NCBI RefSeq assembly: GCF_001905095.1
Contig: NZ_LWLS01000116.1
Span: 97,100-161,099 of the forward strand
Length of the DNA stretch: 64,000 nucleotides
Direction of reading: 5' to 3'
Source of the DNA: Micromonospora sp. CB01531
GTDB lineage: Bacteria; Actinomycetota; Actinomycetes; Mycobacteriales; Micromonosporaceae
Shown here piece by piece: positions 55,615 through 63,611 of the stretch; the stretch's first letter is position 1; the number at the start of each line of letters is the position of its first letter. Position numbers and translations under genes: made by a program. The notes under the pieces were generated by a model. The model was not told where the DNA came from, did not search any database, and worked only from the letters and a program-made list of their open reading frames with translations.

Positions 55615-56277
55615 CTACTGCGCGGCGATCACGTCAACGACGAAGCGCAGCGGGCCCGCCGGGCGACCGCCCGACGCGTCGTTGCCGTACGCCAGCTCGC
55701 CCGGGATGTCGAGCTGCACCCGGCTGCCCACCGGCACGCCGACCAGGCCCTGGTCCCAGCCCGGGATGACCTGGCCGACGCCGATCCCGAAGGTGGCCGG
55801 CTCGCCCCGGCCCCAGGAGGAGTCGAACTCCTTACCGTCCTTGTAGAACACCCCGACGTAGTTGGTGGTGATCTGCTGGCCGGCCTTCACCGCCGGGCCG
55901 TTGCCCTTGATCAGGGTGGTGACGGTGAGCTTCTTCAGCTCGCCCTTGCCCGCGCCGACCGTCGGCTTGGTCTTCAGGGCCGGGTCGGCGTCGGCGGGAA
56001 GCTGCGGTGCGGCGGCGGCGGTGGGCTCGACCGGGGCGTCGGCGCTGGCCGAGGGGGCGGCGGCGGTGGAATTCGTGGCGTCGTCCCCGTTGTTCAGCCA
56101 GACGATGCCGCCGATCAGCGCGGCGACCGCGAGGACACCGACAAAGGCGCCCAGCATCGACTGTCGGCGGCGCCGCGCCTCGGCGGCCTTCTTCGCCGCC
56201 AGCTGGGCGGCCAGTCGCCGCTCCGCCTTGGTGCCCGGGCCCTGGCCCGCCGACCGGTTCTGCACACGCTCGCTCAC
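55615..56277 (-). CDS. Membrane-anchored FKBP-type peptidyl-prolyl isomerase
   Basis: The protein has 220 residues. N-terminal basic cytoplasmic part (KAERRLAAQLAAKKAAEARR), membrane helix (SMLGAFVGVLAVAALIGGIV), an Ala/Ser/Pro linker, and an FKBP domain at about residues 130-220: ITTNYVGVFYKDGKEFDSSW, GVGQVIPGWDQGLVGVPVGS and RVQLDIPGELAYGND, as in FkbP proteins. It folds exported proteins at the outer face of the membrane. GTG start with GGGGAG site. Confidence 0.9.
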   Translation of the reverse strand: MSERVQNRSAGQGPGTKAERRLAAQLAAKKAAEARRRRQSMLGAFVGVLAVAALIGGIVWLNNGDDATNSTAAAPSASADAPVEPTAAAAPQLPADADPALKTKPTVGAGKGELKKLTVTTLIKGNGPAVKAGQQITTNYVGVFYKDGKEFDSSWGRGEPATFGIGVGQVIPGWDQGLVGVPVGSRVQLDIPGELAYGNDASGGRPAGPLRFVVDVIAAQ

Positions 56278-56517
56278 GTCGACTCCCCTGCTGGGTGGGT
56301 GGTGCGGCTCGTCGGCCGCTGTCGAGACCAGCGCACACGGTACCCGCCCGGACGCCTGCGGTGCTCCTGCGGCCGGCTCCGATTCCGACAGCTCAGCCCC
56401 CCGGGGGCACCATCGTGAAGTCGGTGACGAACGACGCGACCGGGCGTTTGAGCCGTCAGCGGGCGTGGCGACGGCGAACGACAGCGACACCGGACGCATC
56501 GGAGTACGTTCACGACC

Positions 56518-56910
56518 ATGGCGATCCTCACCGAAATAGACCTTGCCCTACTCGCCGAGCCGCAGCTCGCGCACGTGGCGACCATCGAGCCCGACGGCAC
56601 CCCGCACGTCACCCCGGTCTGGGTGGACACCGACGGCGAGCACATCGTGTTCAACACGGCCGTCGGCCGGAAGAAGTACCGCAACATCGAGCGCAACCCT
56701 TCGGTCGCGGTCTCTGTGGTGGACAAGGCCGACGACTTCCGCACGCTCTGGGTGAAGGGCACCGCGGAGTTCGTCACCGAGGGCGCCGACGAGCACATCG
56801 ACCGGATGGCGAAGAAGTATCTCGGGCAGGACACGTACCCGTTCCGCCAGCCCGGCGAGGAGCGGGTGATCGTCCGGGTCACCCCCACCGAGAAGCTCGG
56901 CCGCGGCTGA
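56518..56910 (+). CDS. PPOX-class F420-dependent oxidoreductase
   Basis: The protein has 130 residues, typical for Rv1155-like proteins. AILTEIDLALLAEPQLAHVA, GTPHVTPVWVDTDGEHIVFN, TAVGRKKYRNIERNPSVAVS and TPTEKLG-end all match the family. These split-barrel proteins bind coenzyme F420 or FMN. ATG at 56518. Its downstream palindrome may terminate it. Confidence 0.88.
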   Translation: MAILTEIDLALLAEPQLAHVATIEPDGTPHVTPVWVDTDGEHIVFNTAVGRKKYRNIERNPSVAVSVVDKADDFRTLWVKGTAEFVTEGADEHIDRMAKKYLGQDTYPFRQPGEERVIVRVTPTEKLGRG

Positions 56911-56917
56911 GCCCACG

Positions 56918-56960
56918 GAGGGCCCCTTCTCAACGCCTCCGCCGTAGAGCAGGGGCCCTC
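56918..56960. repeat. GGGCCC-type inverted repeat
   Basis: GAGGGCCCCT (56918-56927) and AGGGGCCCTC (56951-56960) form a perfect 10-bp inverted repeat. Similar GGGCCCCTT...AGGGGCCC elements recur in Micromonosporaceae intergenic regions; likely doubles as terminator for the PPOX gene. Confidence 0.65.
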
Positions 56961-57026
56961 TACCAACACCGCAACGGCCACCCCTACGGTTCGGCCGGGG
57001 ACCAGCTCAGTGCGTACTTGGGTCTG

Positions 57027-57056
57027 TTGTTCACCGCATCGGCGTGTTCTTATACG
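57027..57056 (+). promoter_or_regulatory. Candidate promoter for the metalloprotease gene
   Basis: TTGTTC (57027-57032), 18 bases, then TATACG (57051-57056). It lies 80 bases before the ATG in the local AT-richer patch. Confidence 0.45.
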
Positions 57057-57138
57057 GGACGACGACGTCACTGACCTCGTGGCGGCGGCCCTTGTCCATT
57101 CCGCTCTGCCTCCATCCACAGGCGTGAAGGGTGCAACG

Positions 57139-58104
57139 ATGCGCAGAAGATCAACTTTCCAGCTGGCGGTGCTGACCGCTACCGCGGCGACGTTCCTGGC
57201 GGCCGGAGGCGCCTCCGGGGCGGTGGCCACGGCAGCGCCCGCGACCGCCTCCCCGGGGGTAGCGGCGTGTGAGCCGGGTGCCGAGGGGCACAGCGCGGCG
57301 CGGGTGAAGGAGGGCGCCACCGCCCAGGAACCGGAGCTGTACTCGAAGAACGAGGCGAACGCCTACGGCGTGATCAAGGATTCGCCGCGCCTGCCCAACG
57401 GCAGCGTCACCGTGCCCACGGTCTTCCACATGATCTCCGACCACCCGCTCAGCGCGGCCGAGACGGACCGGTGGAACACCCTGATCGCGGCGCAGATGAA
57501 GGTGCTCAACGACTCGTACGCGGGCCTCACGGCGCCCGACGCCTCCGACACGCCGTTCCGGTTCTCGCTCGTTGACACGACGTGGACGGTGAACAGCAAC
57601 TGGTACACGGTCGTGCCCGGCAAGAACGAGCGCGACATGAAGAAGGCCCTGTACACCGGCGACGCCCGCACCTTGAACGTGTACGCGGCCAACATCGGCG
57701 GCGGCCTCCTCGGCTGGGCGTACTTCCCGAAGGGCTACAACAACGGCCGGGACTACATCGACGGCGTGGTGATGCTCGACGAGTCGATGCCGGGCGGAAC
57801 GGCCGGCAAGTACGCCCTGGGTGACACGCTGACGCACGAGGTCGGGCACTGGCTGATGCTGGAGCACACCTTCGCGCACGGGTGCTCCGCCTCCGGCGAC
57901 TACGTCGCGGACACCCCGCGCGAGGCGGCGCCGCAGTTCAACTGCCCGGTGGGCGCGGACACCTGCACCGCACCCGGGCTGGACCCGATCCACAACTTCA
58001 TGGACTACACGCAGGACTCCTGCATGAACATGTTCACCCCGGGCCAGGCGGACCGGATGAGCGATGCCTGGGTGGCATTCCGGGCCGGCGGCGGCAAGCA
58101 GTAA
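57139..58104 (+). CDS. Secreted zinc metalloprotease, pappalysin/M43-like
   Basis: The protein has 321 residues. A twin-Arg-like basic start (MRRRSTFQ) and signal peptide (LTATAATFLAAGGASGAVAT) end near residue 37. The zinc site is HEVGHWLMLEH (HExxHxxxxxH), followed by the Met-turn region FMDYTQDSCMNMFTPGQ. Cys residues (HGCSAS, FNCPVGADTC, DSCM) fit disulfides as in M43. It is a secreted protease acting on external proteins. The ATG at 57139 has a GAAGGGTGC site. Confidence 0.9.
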   Translation: MRRRSTFQLAVLTATAATFLAAGGASGAVATAAPATASPGVAACEPGAEGHSAARVKEGATAQEPELYSKNEANAYGVIKDSPRLPNGSVTVPTVFHMISDHPLSAAETDRWNTLIAAQMKVLNDSYAGLTAPDASDTPFRFSLVDTTWTVNSNWYTVVPGKNERDMKKALYTGDARTLNVYAANIGGGLLGWAYFPKGYNNGRDYIDGVVMLDESMPGGTAGKYALGDTLTHEVGHWLMLEHTFAHGCSASGDYVADTPREAAPQFNCPVGADTCTAPGLDPIHNFMDYTQDSCMNMFTPGQADRMSDAWVAFRAGGGKQ

Positions 58105-58118
58105 GCAGGGCTTGGTGA

Positions 58119-58155
58119 GGGGTTGACGGGCCGCGTTAAGCGGCTCGTCAACCCC
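58119..58155. terminator. Bidirectional terminator
   Basis: GGGGTTGACG and CGTCAACCCC (10 bp), extended inside by GCCGC / GCGGC, lie between the convergent metalloprotease and ku genes. Confidence 0.75.
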
Positions 58156-58162
58156 TTCGCCG

Positions 58163-59197
58163 TCAGGCGGTCTTGCGGGGGGCGGCCTTCTTGGCGGCCT
58201 TCTTGGCCGGCGCCGCCTTCTTCTCCGCGGTCTTCTTGGCCGCCGCCTTCTTCGCCGGCTCGGCCTTCTTGGCGGCGGCCGCCTTCTTCGCCGGAGCCTT
58301 CTTCGCGGCCGCCTTCTTCGCCGGCGCCTTCGCGGTCTTCGCCGCCTTGGCCGCCTGCTGCGCCGACCGGGCCGAGGTGATCGGGGTCGGCTCGCCGGCG
58401 CCGCCGGCGGGCGCCTCGCCCCGGGCCGCCCGGGCCCGCTCGACCGACGCCTTCAGGGCGGCCATCAGGTCCACCGCGGCGGCCGGCGCGGCCTCTTCCT
58501 CCTCCGGCTGGACCACCTCACGGCCCTCGATCTTGGCGTCGATCACCTCCTGCAACGCCGCCCGGTAGTCGTCGGTGAAGGCGTCCGGCTCGAAGTCGCC
58601 GGCCATCGAGTCGATCAGCGAGCTGGCCATGGCCAGCTCCGGGGGACGGACCTTCAGGTCCTCGTCCAGGAACCCGAAGTCGGGGGTACGCACCTCGTCC
58701 GGCCAGAGCATCGTGTTGAGCAGCAGGACGCCCTCGCGTACCCGGAGGGTGGCGAGCTGCTCCCGCTGGCGCAGGGCGACCTTGACGATCGCCACCCGCT
58801 CCGAGTCGGTCAGCGCGTCGCGCAGCAGCACGTACGGCTTGGTGGCCGAGCCCTCCGGCTCCAGGAAGTACGCCTTGTTGTAGAGGATCGGGTCGACCTG
58901 CTCGGCGGGGACGAACTCCAGCACGTCGATCGCGTGCGAGGTGGTCAGCGGCAGGTCGGCGAAGTCCTCGTCGGTGAGGATGACCATCTCGCCGCCGCCG
59001 ATGTCGTACCCCTTGGCGATGTCGTCGTAGGTGACCTCCTCGCCGCAGACCTGGCAGGTGCGCTTGTAGCGGATCCGGCCGCCGTCGTCCCGGTGCACCT
59101 GGTGGAAGCGGATGTCCTTCTCCTCGGTGGCCGAGTAGACCCGCACTCCGATCGACACCAGGCCGAACGACACCGCTCCTTTCCAGATGGCCCGCAT
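58163..59197 (-). CDS. ku: Ku protein (bacterial NHEJ)
   Basis: The protein has 344 residues. MRAIWKGAVSFGLVSIGVRV is the Ku start; CQVCGEEVTYDDIAKGYDIG, ILYNKAYFLEPEG and LVLLNTMLWPDEVR-type (as VLLLNTMLWPDEVRTP) follow. Residues 280-344 are a Lys/Ala/Pro tail with repeats of PAKKAAAKKA-type, resembling histone H1 tails. Ku binds broken DNA ends as a homodimer and recruits LigD. ATG at 59197. It faces the ligase gene. Confidence 0.95.
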   Translation of the reverse strand: MRAIWKGAVSFGLVSIGVRVYSATEEKDIRFHQVHRDDGGRIRYKRTCQVCGEEVTYDDIAKGYDIGGGEMVILTDEDFADLPLTTSHAIDVLEFVPAEQVDPILYNKAYFLEPEGSATKPYVLLRDALTDSERVAIVKVALRQREQLATLRVREGVLLLNTMLWPDEVRTPDFGFLDEDLKVRPPELAMASSLIDSMAGDFEPDAFTDDYRAALQEVIDAKIEGREVVQPEEEEAAPAAAVDLMAALKASVERARAARGEAPAGGAGEPTPITSARSAQQAAKAAKTAKAPAKKAAAKKAPAKKAAAAKKAEPAKKAAAKKTAEKKAAPAKKAAKKAAPRKTA

Positions 59198-59262
59198 TCC
59201 CGCGCTCCTCTCCCTGGTTCTGACCAGAATCGCAAACGATCGAACGGCACGCACGCCCTTCC

Positions 59263-60225
59263 GTGCGCAACTACAGTGATCAGGTGCCCGGCGCGCCGTT
59301 GAAGCCGATGCTCGCGATGACCGGGCATCTCCCGGCCGGTGCCGGCTGGGCGTACGAGTTCAAGTGGGACGGGGTCCGTGCGCTCGCCGACATCTCCTAC
59401 GGCGACCAGCACCTGTACGCGCGTTCGGGCGTGGAGATCACCACGGCGTACCCCGAATTGATCATGTTGAAGGAGCAGGTCGACGACGCGCTGCTGGACG
59501 GCGAGGTGATCCTCTTCAACGAGCTCGGGCAGCCGTCGTTCACCGCGTTGGCCGAGCGGATGCACGTGCGGAACCCGACCAAGGCGGCGCGGCTGGCGGC
59601 CAGCATGCCGGTCACGTACATGATCTTCGACGTGCTGCGGCTGCGCGGCGACGACCTGACCGGCCGCCCCTACCGGGAGCGGCGCGCGACGCTGGAGTCG
59701 CTCGGGCTCGGCGCGGCCCGGTGGGCGGTGCCGCCCGCCTTCGCCGACGGCCCGGCCACCTTCGCGGCGGCCGGCGAGCACGGGCTCGAAGGGGTGATGG
59801 CCAAGCGGATCGACGCGGTCTACCGGCCCGGGGTTCGCTCGCCCGACTGGGTGAAGGTCAAGCTGGAGGTGACCGGCGACTTCGTGGTCGGCGGCTGGCG
59901 GCCCGGCGCGCGCAAGATCGGCGGCCTGCTGGTCGGGGTGCCCCGGCCGGACGGGCGGCTCACCTTCCGGGGCCGGGTCGGCGGGGGGATCGGCGCGGCC
60001 CTCGAGCGGGACCTGCTGCGCGAGCTGGAACCGCTGCGCACCACCGCGTCACCGTTCGCCGGGGACGTGCCGCGTGAGGATGCCCGCGGCGCGATCTGGG
60101 TAACCCCGCGGGTGGTGGTCGAGGTCAAGTACGGCCAGCGCACCCCCGACGGGCGGCTGCGCTTCCCCCGGATCCTGCGGCTGCGGCCGGACAAGCCACC
60201 CGAGGAGGTCGAGGATGCCAGCTGA
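59263..60225 (+). CDS. ATP-dependent DNA ligase (LigD ligase-domain type)
   Basis: The protein has 320 residues. YEFKWDGVRALADI holds the adenylated Lys of motif I, followed by LDGEVILFNELG (motif III), GLEGVMAKRIDAVYRPG (motif IV) and WVKVKL (motif V). The OB domain ends at about residue 315. Stand-alone form, without the polymerase and nuclease domains. Joins DNA ends held by Ku. GTG start; stop overlaps the downstream gene by 11 bases. Confidence 0.92.
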   Translation: MRNYSDQVPGAPLKPMLAMTGHLPAGAGWAYEFKWDGVRALADISYGDQHLYARSGVEITTAYPELIMLKEQVDDALLDGEVILFNELGQPSFTALAERMHVRNPTKAARLAASMPVTYMIFDVLRLRGDDLTGRPYRERRATLESLGLGAARWAVPPAFADGPATFAAAGEHGLEGVMAKRIDAVYRPGVRSPDWVKVKLEVTGDFVVGGWRPGARKIGGLLVGVPRPDGRLTFRGRVGGGIGAALERDLLRELEPLRTTASPFAGDVPREDARGAIWVTPRVVVEVKYGQRTPDGRLRFPRILRLRPDKPPEEVEDAS

Positions 60226-61129
60226 CCGGTTGAAGGTGGACGTCGAGGGACGCGCGCTGGAGCTGTCCAACCTGGACAAGATCCTCTACCCGAAGGCCGG
60301 CTTCACCAAGGGCGAGGTGATCGACTACTACACCCGGATCGCCCCGTTGCTGCTGCCGCACCTGCGCGACCGGGCGCTGACCCGGATCCGCTACCCGAAC
60401 GGGGTCGAGGGCAGCTCGTTCTTCGAGAAGAACGCCCCGGCTGCCACCCCCGGCTGGGTACGCACCGAGACGCTGCCCGCCCCCGGGTCGAGCAAGGGGC
60501 GGGAGACCATCGACTACGTCGTCTGCGACGACCTGCCCGTACTGGTCTGGCTGGCCAACCTCGCCGCCTTGGAGCTGCACACACCGCAGTGGAAGATCGG
60601 CGAGCACCCGGACATGATGGTGGTCGACCTGGACCCGGGCGCCCCGGCCGCGCTGAAGCAGTGCTGCCAGGTGGCGCTGCTGATGCGCGACCGGCTCGCC
60701 GACGACGGCATCGAGGCGTACCCGAAGACGTCCGGCAAGAAGGGCATGCAGCTCTGCTGCCCGATCGCCGGTACGCAGGATTCCGATTTCGTCTCGGGTT
60801 ACGCCAGGCGAATCGCCCAGGAGTTGGAGCGGGCGCACCCGAAGCAGATCGTGTCGAAGATGGCCAAGAACCTGCGTCCCGGCAAGGTCTTCATCGACTG
60901 GAGCCAGAACAACGCGGCGAAGACGACGGTGGCGCCGTACTCGCTGCGCGCCCAGGCGGTGCCGGCGGTGTCCACCCCGCTGACCTGGGACGAGGTCGAG
61001 GCGGGCGCGGCGGGCAAGCGCCCGTCGACCAAGCCGTACACGGCGGGCGAGGTGCTCAAGCGGGTGGAGCAGCAGGGCGACCTGCTGGCCCCGCTGCTCG
61101 ACGGCGGCCCCGAACTGCCCGGACCCTGA
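60215..61129 (+). CDS. LigD-type NHEJ polymerase (PolDom primase family)
   Basis: The protein has 304 residues. GRALELSNLDKILYPKAGFT, ALTRIRYPNGVEGSSFFEKN and MMVVDLDPGAPAALKQC (catalytic Asp pair in DLD) match the AEP polymerase domain of LigD. YPKTSGKKGMQLCCPIAG and VFIDWSQNNAAKTTVAPYSL are the nucleotide-binding and end-synapsis segments. It fills gaps at joined ends with ribonucleotides. Together with Ku and the ligase it forms a complete end-joining set. It overlaps the ligase gene by 11 bases. Confidence 0.93.
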   Translation: MPADRLKVDVEGRALELSNLDKILYPKAGFTKGEVIDYYTRIAPLLLPHLRDRALTRIRYPNGVEGSSFFEKNAPAATPGWVRTETLPAPGSSKGRETIDYVVCDDLPVLVWLANLAALELHTPQWKIGEHPDMMVVDLDPGAPAALKQCCQVALLMRDRLADDGIEAYPKTSGKKGMQLCCPIAGTQDSDFVSGYARRIAQELERAHPKQIVSKMAKNLRPGKVFIDWSQNNAAKTTVAPYSLRAQAVPAVSTPLTWDEVEAGAAGKRPSTKPYTAGEVLKRVEQQGDLLAPLLDGGPELPGP

Positions 61130-61160
61130 GCGGCCCGAGCAGTTCGGGTCAGCGGTTGGC

Positions 61161-61532
61161 CTACAGGGCGAACAGCAGGGCGGCGTCGAGGAGGACGACC
61201 ACGGCGGTGGCGAAGTGGATGCCGAAGGCGACCGCCTTCGCGCCGCCGTGCCGCAGCACGATCAGGGTGTCCCCCAACGGGTTGAGCGCGACGATCAGCA
61301 TGAACCAGGCGACCGCGTCGGCGCTGGTGAAGGCGATCAGGGCGAGGCCGAGCAGGCCGTAGCTGAGGTCGCGCAGGCCCTTGATCGTGAGGTACGCCGG
61401 GTCCCCGTCCGGTGCGGCCGGCACGCCGTAGCCGGCGGCCGAGGCGCGGGGCGCCAGCAGGAACCGGGCACCGATGAAGACGCAGAAGAGGCTGAGGACG
61501 ACGGCGAGCCCGTAGGCGACGGGGCTGAGCAT
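61161..61532 (-). CDS. DUF4267 membrane protein
   Basis: The protein has 123 residues with four hydrophobic helices (VAYGLAVVLSLFCVFIGARF, GLLGLALIAFTSADAV and two more). RDLSYGLLGL and PLGDTLIVLRHGGA are the DUF4267 pattern. ATG at 61532 has a GGAG site; ATG 61544 is 4 codons upstream. Divergent from the TetR gene and bracketed by its likely operators, so presumably controlled by it. Function unknown. Confidence 0.8.
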   Translation of the reverse strand: MLSPVAYGLAVVLSLFCVFIGARFLLAPRASAAGYGVPAAPDGDPAYLTIKGLRDLSYGLLGLALIAFTSADAVAWFMLIVALNPLGDTLIVLRHGGAKAVAFGIHFATAVVVLLDAALLFAL

Positions 61533-61547
61533 GTTCGACTCCAAATT

Positions 61548-61613
61548 CTAGCGCTGCTAGGTCCGAGAGCGAAGCTAGCAGAGCGGCGGCAGATTGGCTA
61601 GCGGTGCTAGACT
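61548..61613. promoter_or_regulatory. Twin TetR operators and leaderless promoter element
   Basis: CTAGCGCTGCTAG (61548-61560) and CTAGCGGTGCTAG (61598-61610) are near-identical 13-bp dyads 50 bp apart, one next to each divergent gene. A shorter GCTAGCAG lies between. The -10-like TAGACT at 61608-61613 overlaps the second copy and lies 6 bases before the TetR ATG, so binding there should block its own promoter. Confidence 0.7.
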
Positions 61614-61619
61614 GCGAGC

Positions 61620-62192
61620 ATGTCGATTCAGGCCCGCCGGGAGCGGGAGCGGGCGGAACGGGAACGGGCGATCGTCGCCGCAGCCCGGGAGCTGGCCGAG
61701 TCGGAGGGCTGGGACGCCGTCACCACCCGCCGGCTCGCCGCCGAGATCGAGTACAGCCAGCCCGTCCTCTACAGCCACTTCAAGGGCAAAGGCGCCATCA
61801 TGGCGGCGGTCGCCGTGGAAGGCTGCGGTGATCTGGCCGCCGAACTCGCCGCCGCCCGGGCCGCCGCAACCGACCCACGGCAGGCGGTGGCCGACATGGC
61901 CAGGGCGTACGTCGCGTTCGCCGAGCGCCGGCCCGCGCTCTACGACGCGATCTTCAACCTTCCCGTCGACCTGCCCTTCGCCAGTAAGGACGCACCGGTC
62001 GAGCTGGCCCGGGCCTTCGCCGAGCTGGCCGAGACCCTGCGGCCAGTCGCCGGCGGCGACGACCTCGAGGCGTTCACCGAGACCTTCTGGAGCGGGCTGC
62101 ACGGCCTCGTCACGCTCATGCGCAACGGCCGGCTCCGGCGCGCGGACCACGAGCGGCGGCTGGCGATCCTGGTGGACCGGTTCACCCGCTGA
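61620..62192 (+). CDS. TetR-family regulator
   Basis: The protein has 190 residues. ERERAIVAAARELAESEGWD, VTTRRLAAEIEYSQPVLYSH and FKGKGAIMAAV are the TetR helix-turn-helix (residues 12-58). The C-terminal part (FWSGLHGLVTLMRNGRLRR, end of the TetR_C_33 type) binds an unknown ligand. ATG at 61620, probably leaderless. Likely represses itself and the divergent DUF4267 gene. Confidence 0.9.
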   Translation: MSIQARRERERAERERAIVAAARELAESEGWDAVTTRRLAAEIEYSQPVLYSHFKGKGAIMAAVAVEGCGDLAAELAAARAAATDPRQAVADMARAYVAFAERRPALYDAIFNLPVDLPFASKDAPVELARAFAELAETLRPVAGGDDLEAFTETFWSGLHGLVTLMRNGRLRRADHERRLAILVDRFTR

Positions 62193-62268
62193 ACCGTCCC
62201 GCCGGTCGGAGCGGTCGGGTCGGCGGTCGGCTGGTTAGGGTGGGCGGACCGGCAGGAGGAGTTTTCCG

Positions 62269-63030
62269 ATGGCTGTCCACCCGCCCGCACCCGTTCCGGC
62301 CGACGCGCCACGGGAGGCCGGGCTCCCGCTGCTCACCTACTGCGACGACGCGACCGGGGGGCGGGTCGAGCTGACCGCGCCGCAACTCGGCAGCTGGGCG
62401 GCCCAAAGCGCGAGCCTGCTCCGGGACGGCTGCGGGCTGGGCCCGGGCAGCCGGGTGGCGGTGCTGCTACCGCCGCACTGGCGTACCGCCGCGGTGCTGA
62501 TCGGCGCCTGGTCGGTCGGGATGGCGGTGTCGTTCCGGCCGCGGGCCACCGCCGGGCTGCGGGTCCTCGAACCGGGGGGCGACCAGCCGTACGACGCGGT
62601 GTTCGTGACCCCGGAGCGCCTCGACGACTGGTTGGAGGACGTGCCCGACGGGGTGCACCGCTACCTCGTCGGCACCGGGCCGGGGCCGCTGGCCGACGTG
62701 CCCGCCGGCTGGCTCGACTGGTCCACGGAGGTGCTCCGGCACACCGACACCCCACCCGACTACACCGGCGTCCGCCCGTGGGATCCGGCCAGCCCCGACG
62801 GCACCAGCTACGGGGAGTGGCGGCAGTTGGCGTCGGCGGTCGCCGAACAGCTTGACCTGCGGGCCGGTGACCGGCTGCTGGTCGACGCCGCCGAGCACGA
62901 GCAGCCGGTGAAGTGGCTGCTCGCCCCGCTCGCCGCCGGCGCATCCGTGGTGCTCTGCGCCAACCTCGACCGGTCCAGACTGGAGGCCCGAATCGAGGCC
63001 GAGCGGGTCACCCGGGTGCTCTCCACGTAG
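62269..63030 (+). CDS. TIGR03089-family protein
   Basis: The protein has 253 residues. PLLTYCDDATGGRVELTAPQ, LGSWAAQSASLLRDGCGLGP and GSRVAVLLPPHWRTAAVLIG are the pattern of the actinobacterial TIGR03089 family. It resembles the N-terminal part of AMP-binding enzymes but lacks the P-loop and the C-terminal domain. Function unknown. ATG follows a CAGGAGG site. A second fragment of its 3' end lies just downstream. Confidence 0.82.
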   Translation: MAVHPPAPVPADAPREAGLPLLTYCDDATGGRVELTAPQLGSWAAQSASLLRDGCGLGPGSRVAVLLPPHWRTAAVLIGAWSVGMAVSFRPRATAGLRVLEPGGDQPYDAVFVTPERLDDWLEDVPDGVHRYLVGTGPGPLADVPAGWLDWSTEVLRHTDTPPDYTGVRPWDPASPDGTSYGEWRQLASAVAEQLDLRAGDRLLVDAAEHEQPVKWLLAPLAAGASVVLCANLDRSRLEARIEAERVTRVLST

Positions 63031-63083
63031 CTCTGATCAACCCCCGGCCGACATCTGCCCGGACAGAGTTACCCGCACCGGCC

Positions 63084-63135
63084 GAGGCTCGACATCCGCA
63101 TCGACGCCGAGCAGGTGACCCGGGTGCTCTGCGCA
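63084..63135 (+). pseudogene. Decayed duplicate of the TIGR03089 3' end
   Basis: The bases encode RLDIRIDAEQVTRVLCA, matching RLEARIEAERVTRVLST of the intact gene (62980-63030). The shared nucleotide block CACCCGGGTGCTCT or GACCCGGGTGCTCT is nearly exact. Only the last 15 or so codons are repeated, so this is a partial duplication remnant. Confidence 0.55.
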
Positions 63136-63363
63136 CTACCTTTCGGCCCTGGTGCGCCGAGCGGTACGCCATTTGGCGGCATAGGGCAGCACGAACAGGT
63201 ACAGGCCGGTGAACAGGAGCAGGAAGAGCGGGAGCAGCGGCACGTAGGACACCCATACGACGGGCTCCTCCTGCGCCAGCGCGACGAAGGTGACGATGAC
63301 CGTCACCGTGAAGACGATGGCCAGCCAGCGGTGGATCTGCCGGACCCACTTGTTCCAGTTCAA
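63136..63363 (-). CDS. Small two-helix membrane protein, 75 aa
   Basis: Start taken at the TTG at 63363, 5 bases after an AGGAGG site; no ATG fits. NWNKWVRQIHRWLAIVFTVT, then VVWVSYVPLLPLFLLLFTGL and YLFVLPYAAKWRTARR. Proteins of this type are common in actinobacteria and look like short cytochrome-b-like or DUF-type membrane proteins with HRW motif. Function unknown. Confidence 0.65.
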   Translation of the reverse strand: MNWNKWVRQIHRWLAIVFTVTVIVTFVALAQEEPVVWVSYVPLLPLFLLLFTGLYLFVLPYAAKWRTARRTRAER

Positions 63364-63532
63364 CGGGACCTCCTGAGAAGACGAGCAGCCCCGCCCCAGC
63401 GCCTGCCGGGGTGGGGCATCCATGGCGGCCACGCTAGTTGCGGCTCGGTGACCTGGGCTTCTCGATTCCTGACCGGTCTGGCCACGTGCCCCGGTCGCCG
63501 TGCGGGCAGCCCGCCGGCCCGACGGAAACTCG

Positions 63533-63562
63533 TTGACAGCGGCGCGGGCCGGGATGCCTACT
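63533..63562 (+). promoter_or_regulatory. Candidate promoter TTGACA-18-CCTACT
   Basis: TTGACA at 63533-63538 and CCTACT at 63557-63562, 50 bases upstream of the GNAT gene. The -35 is a consensus match. Confidence 0.5.
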
Positions 63563-63611
63563 TGCCCACCGGGCGTCGTGCGATCGGCGGCAGGCGAAAG
63601 GGCAGAGGATC

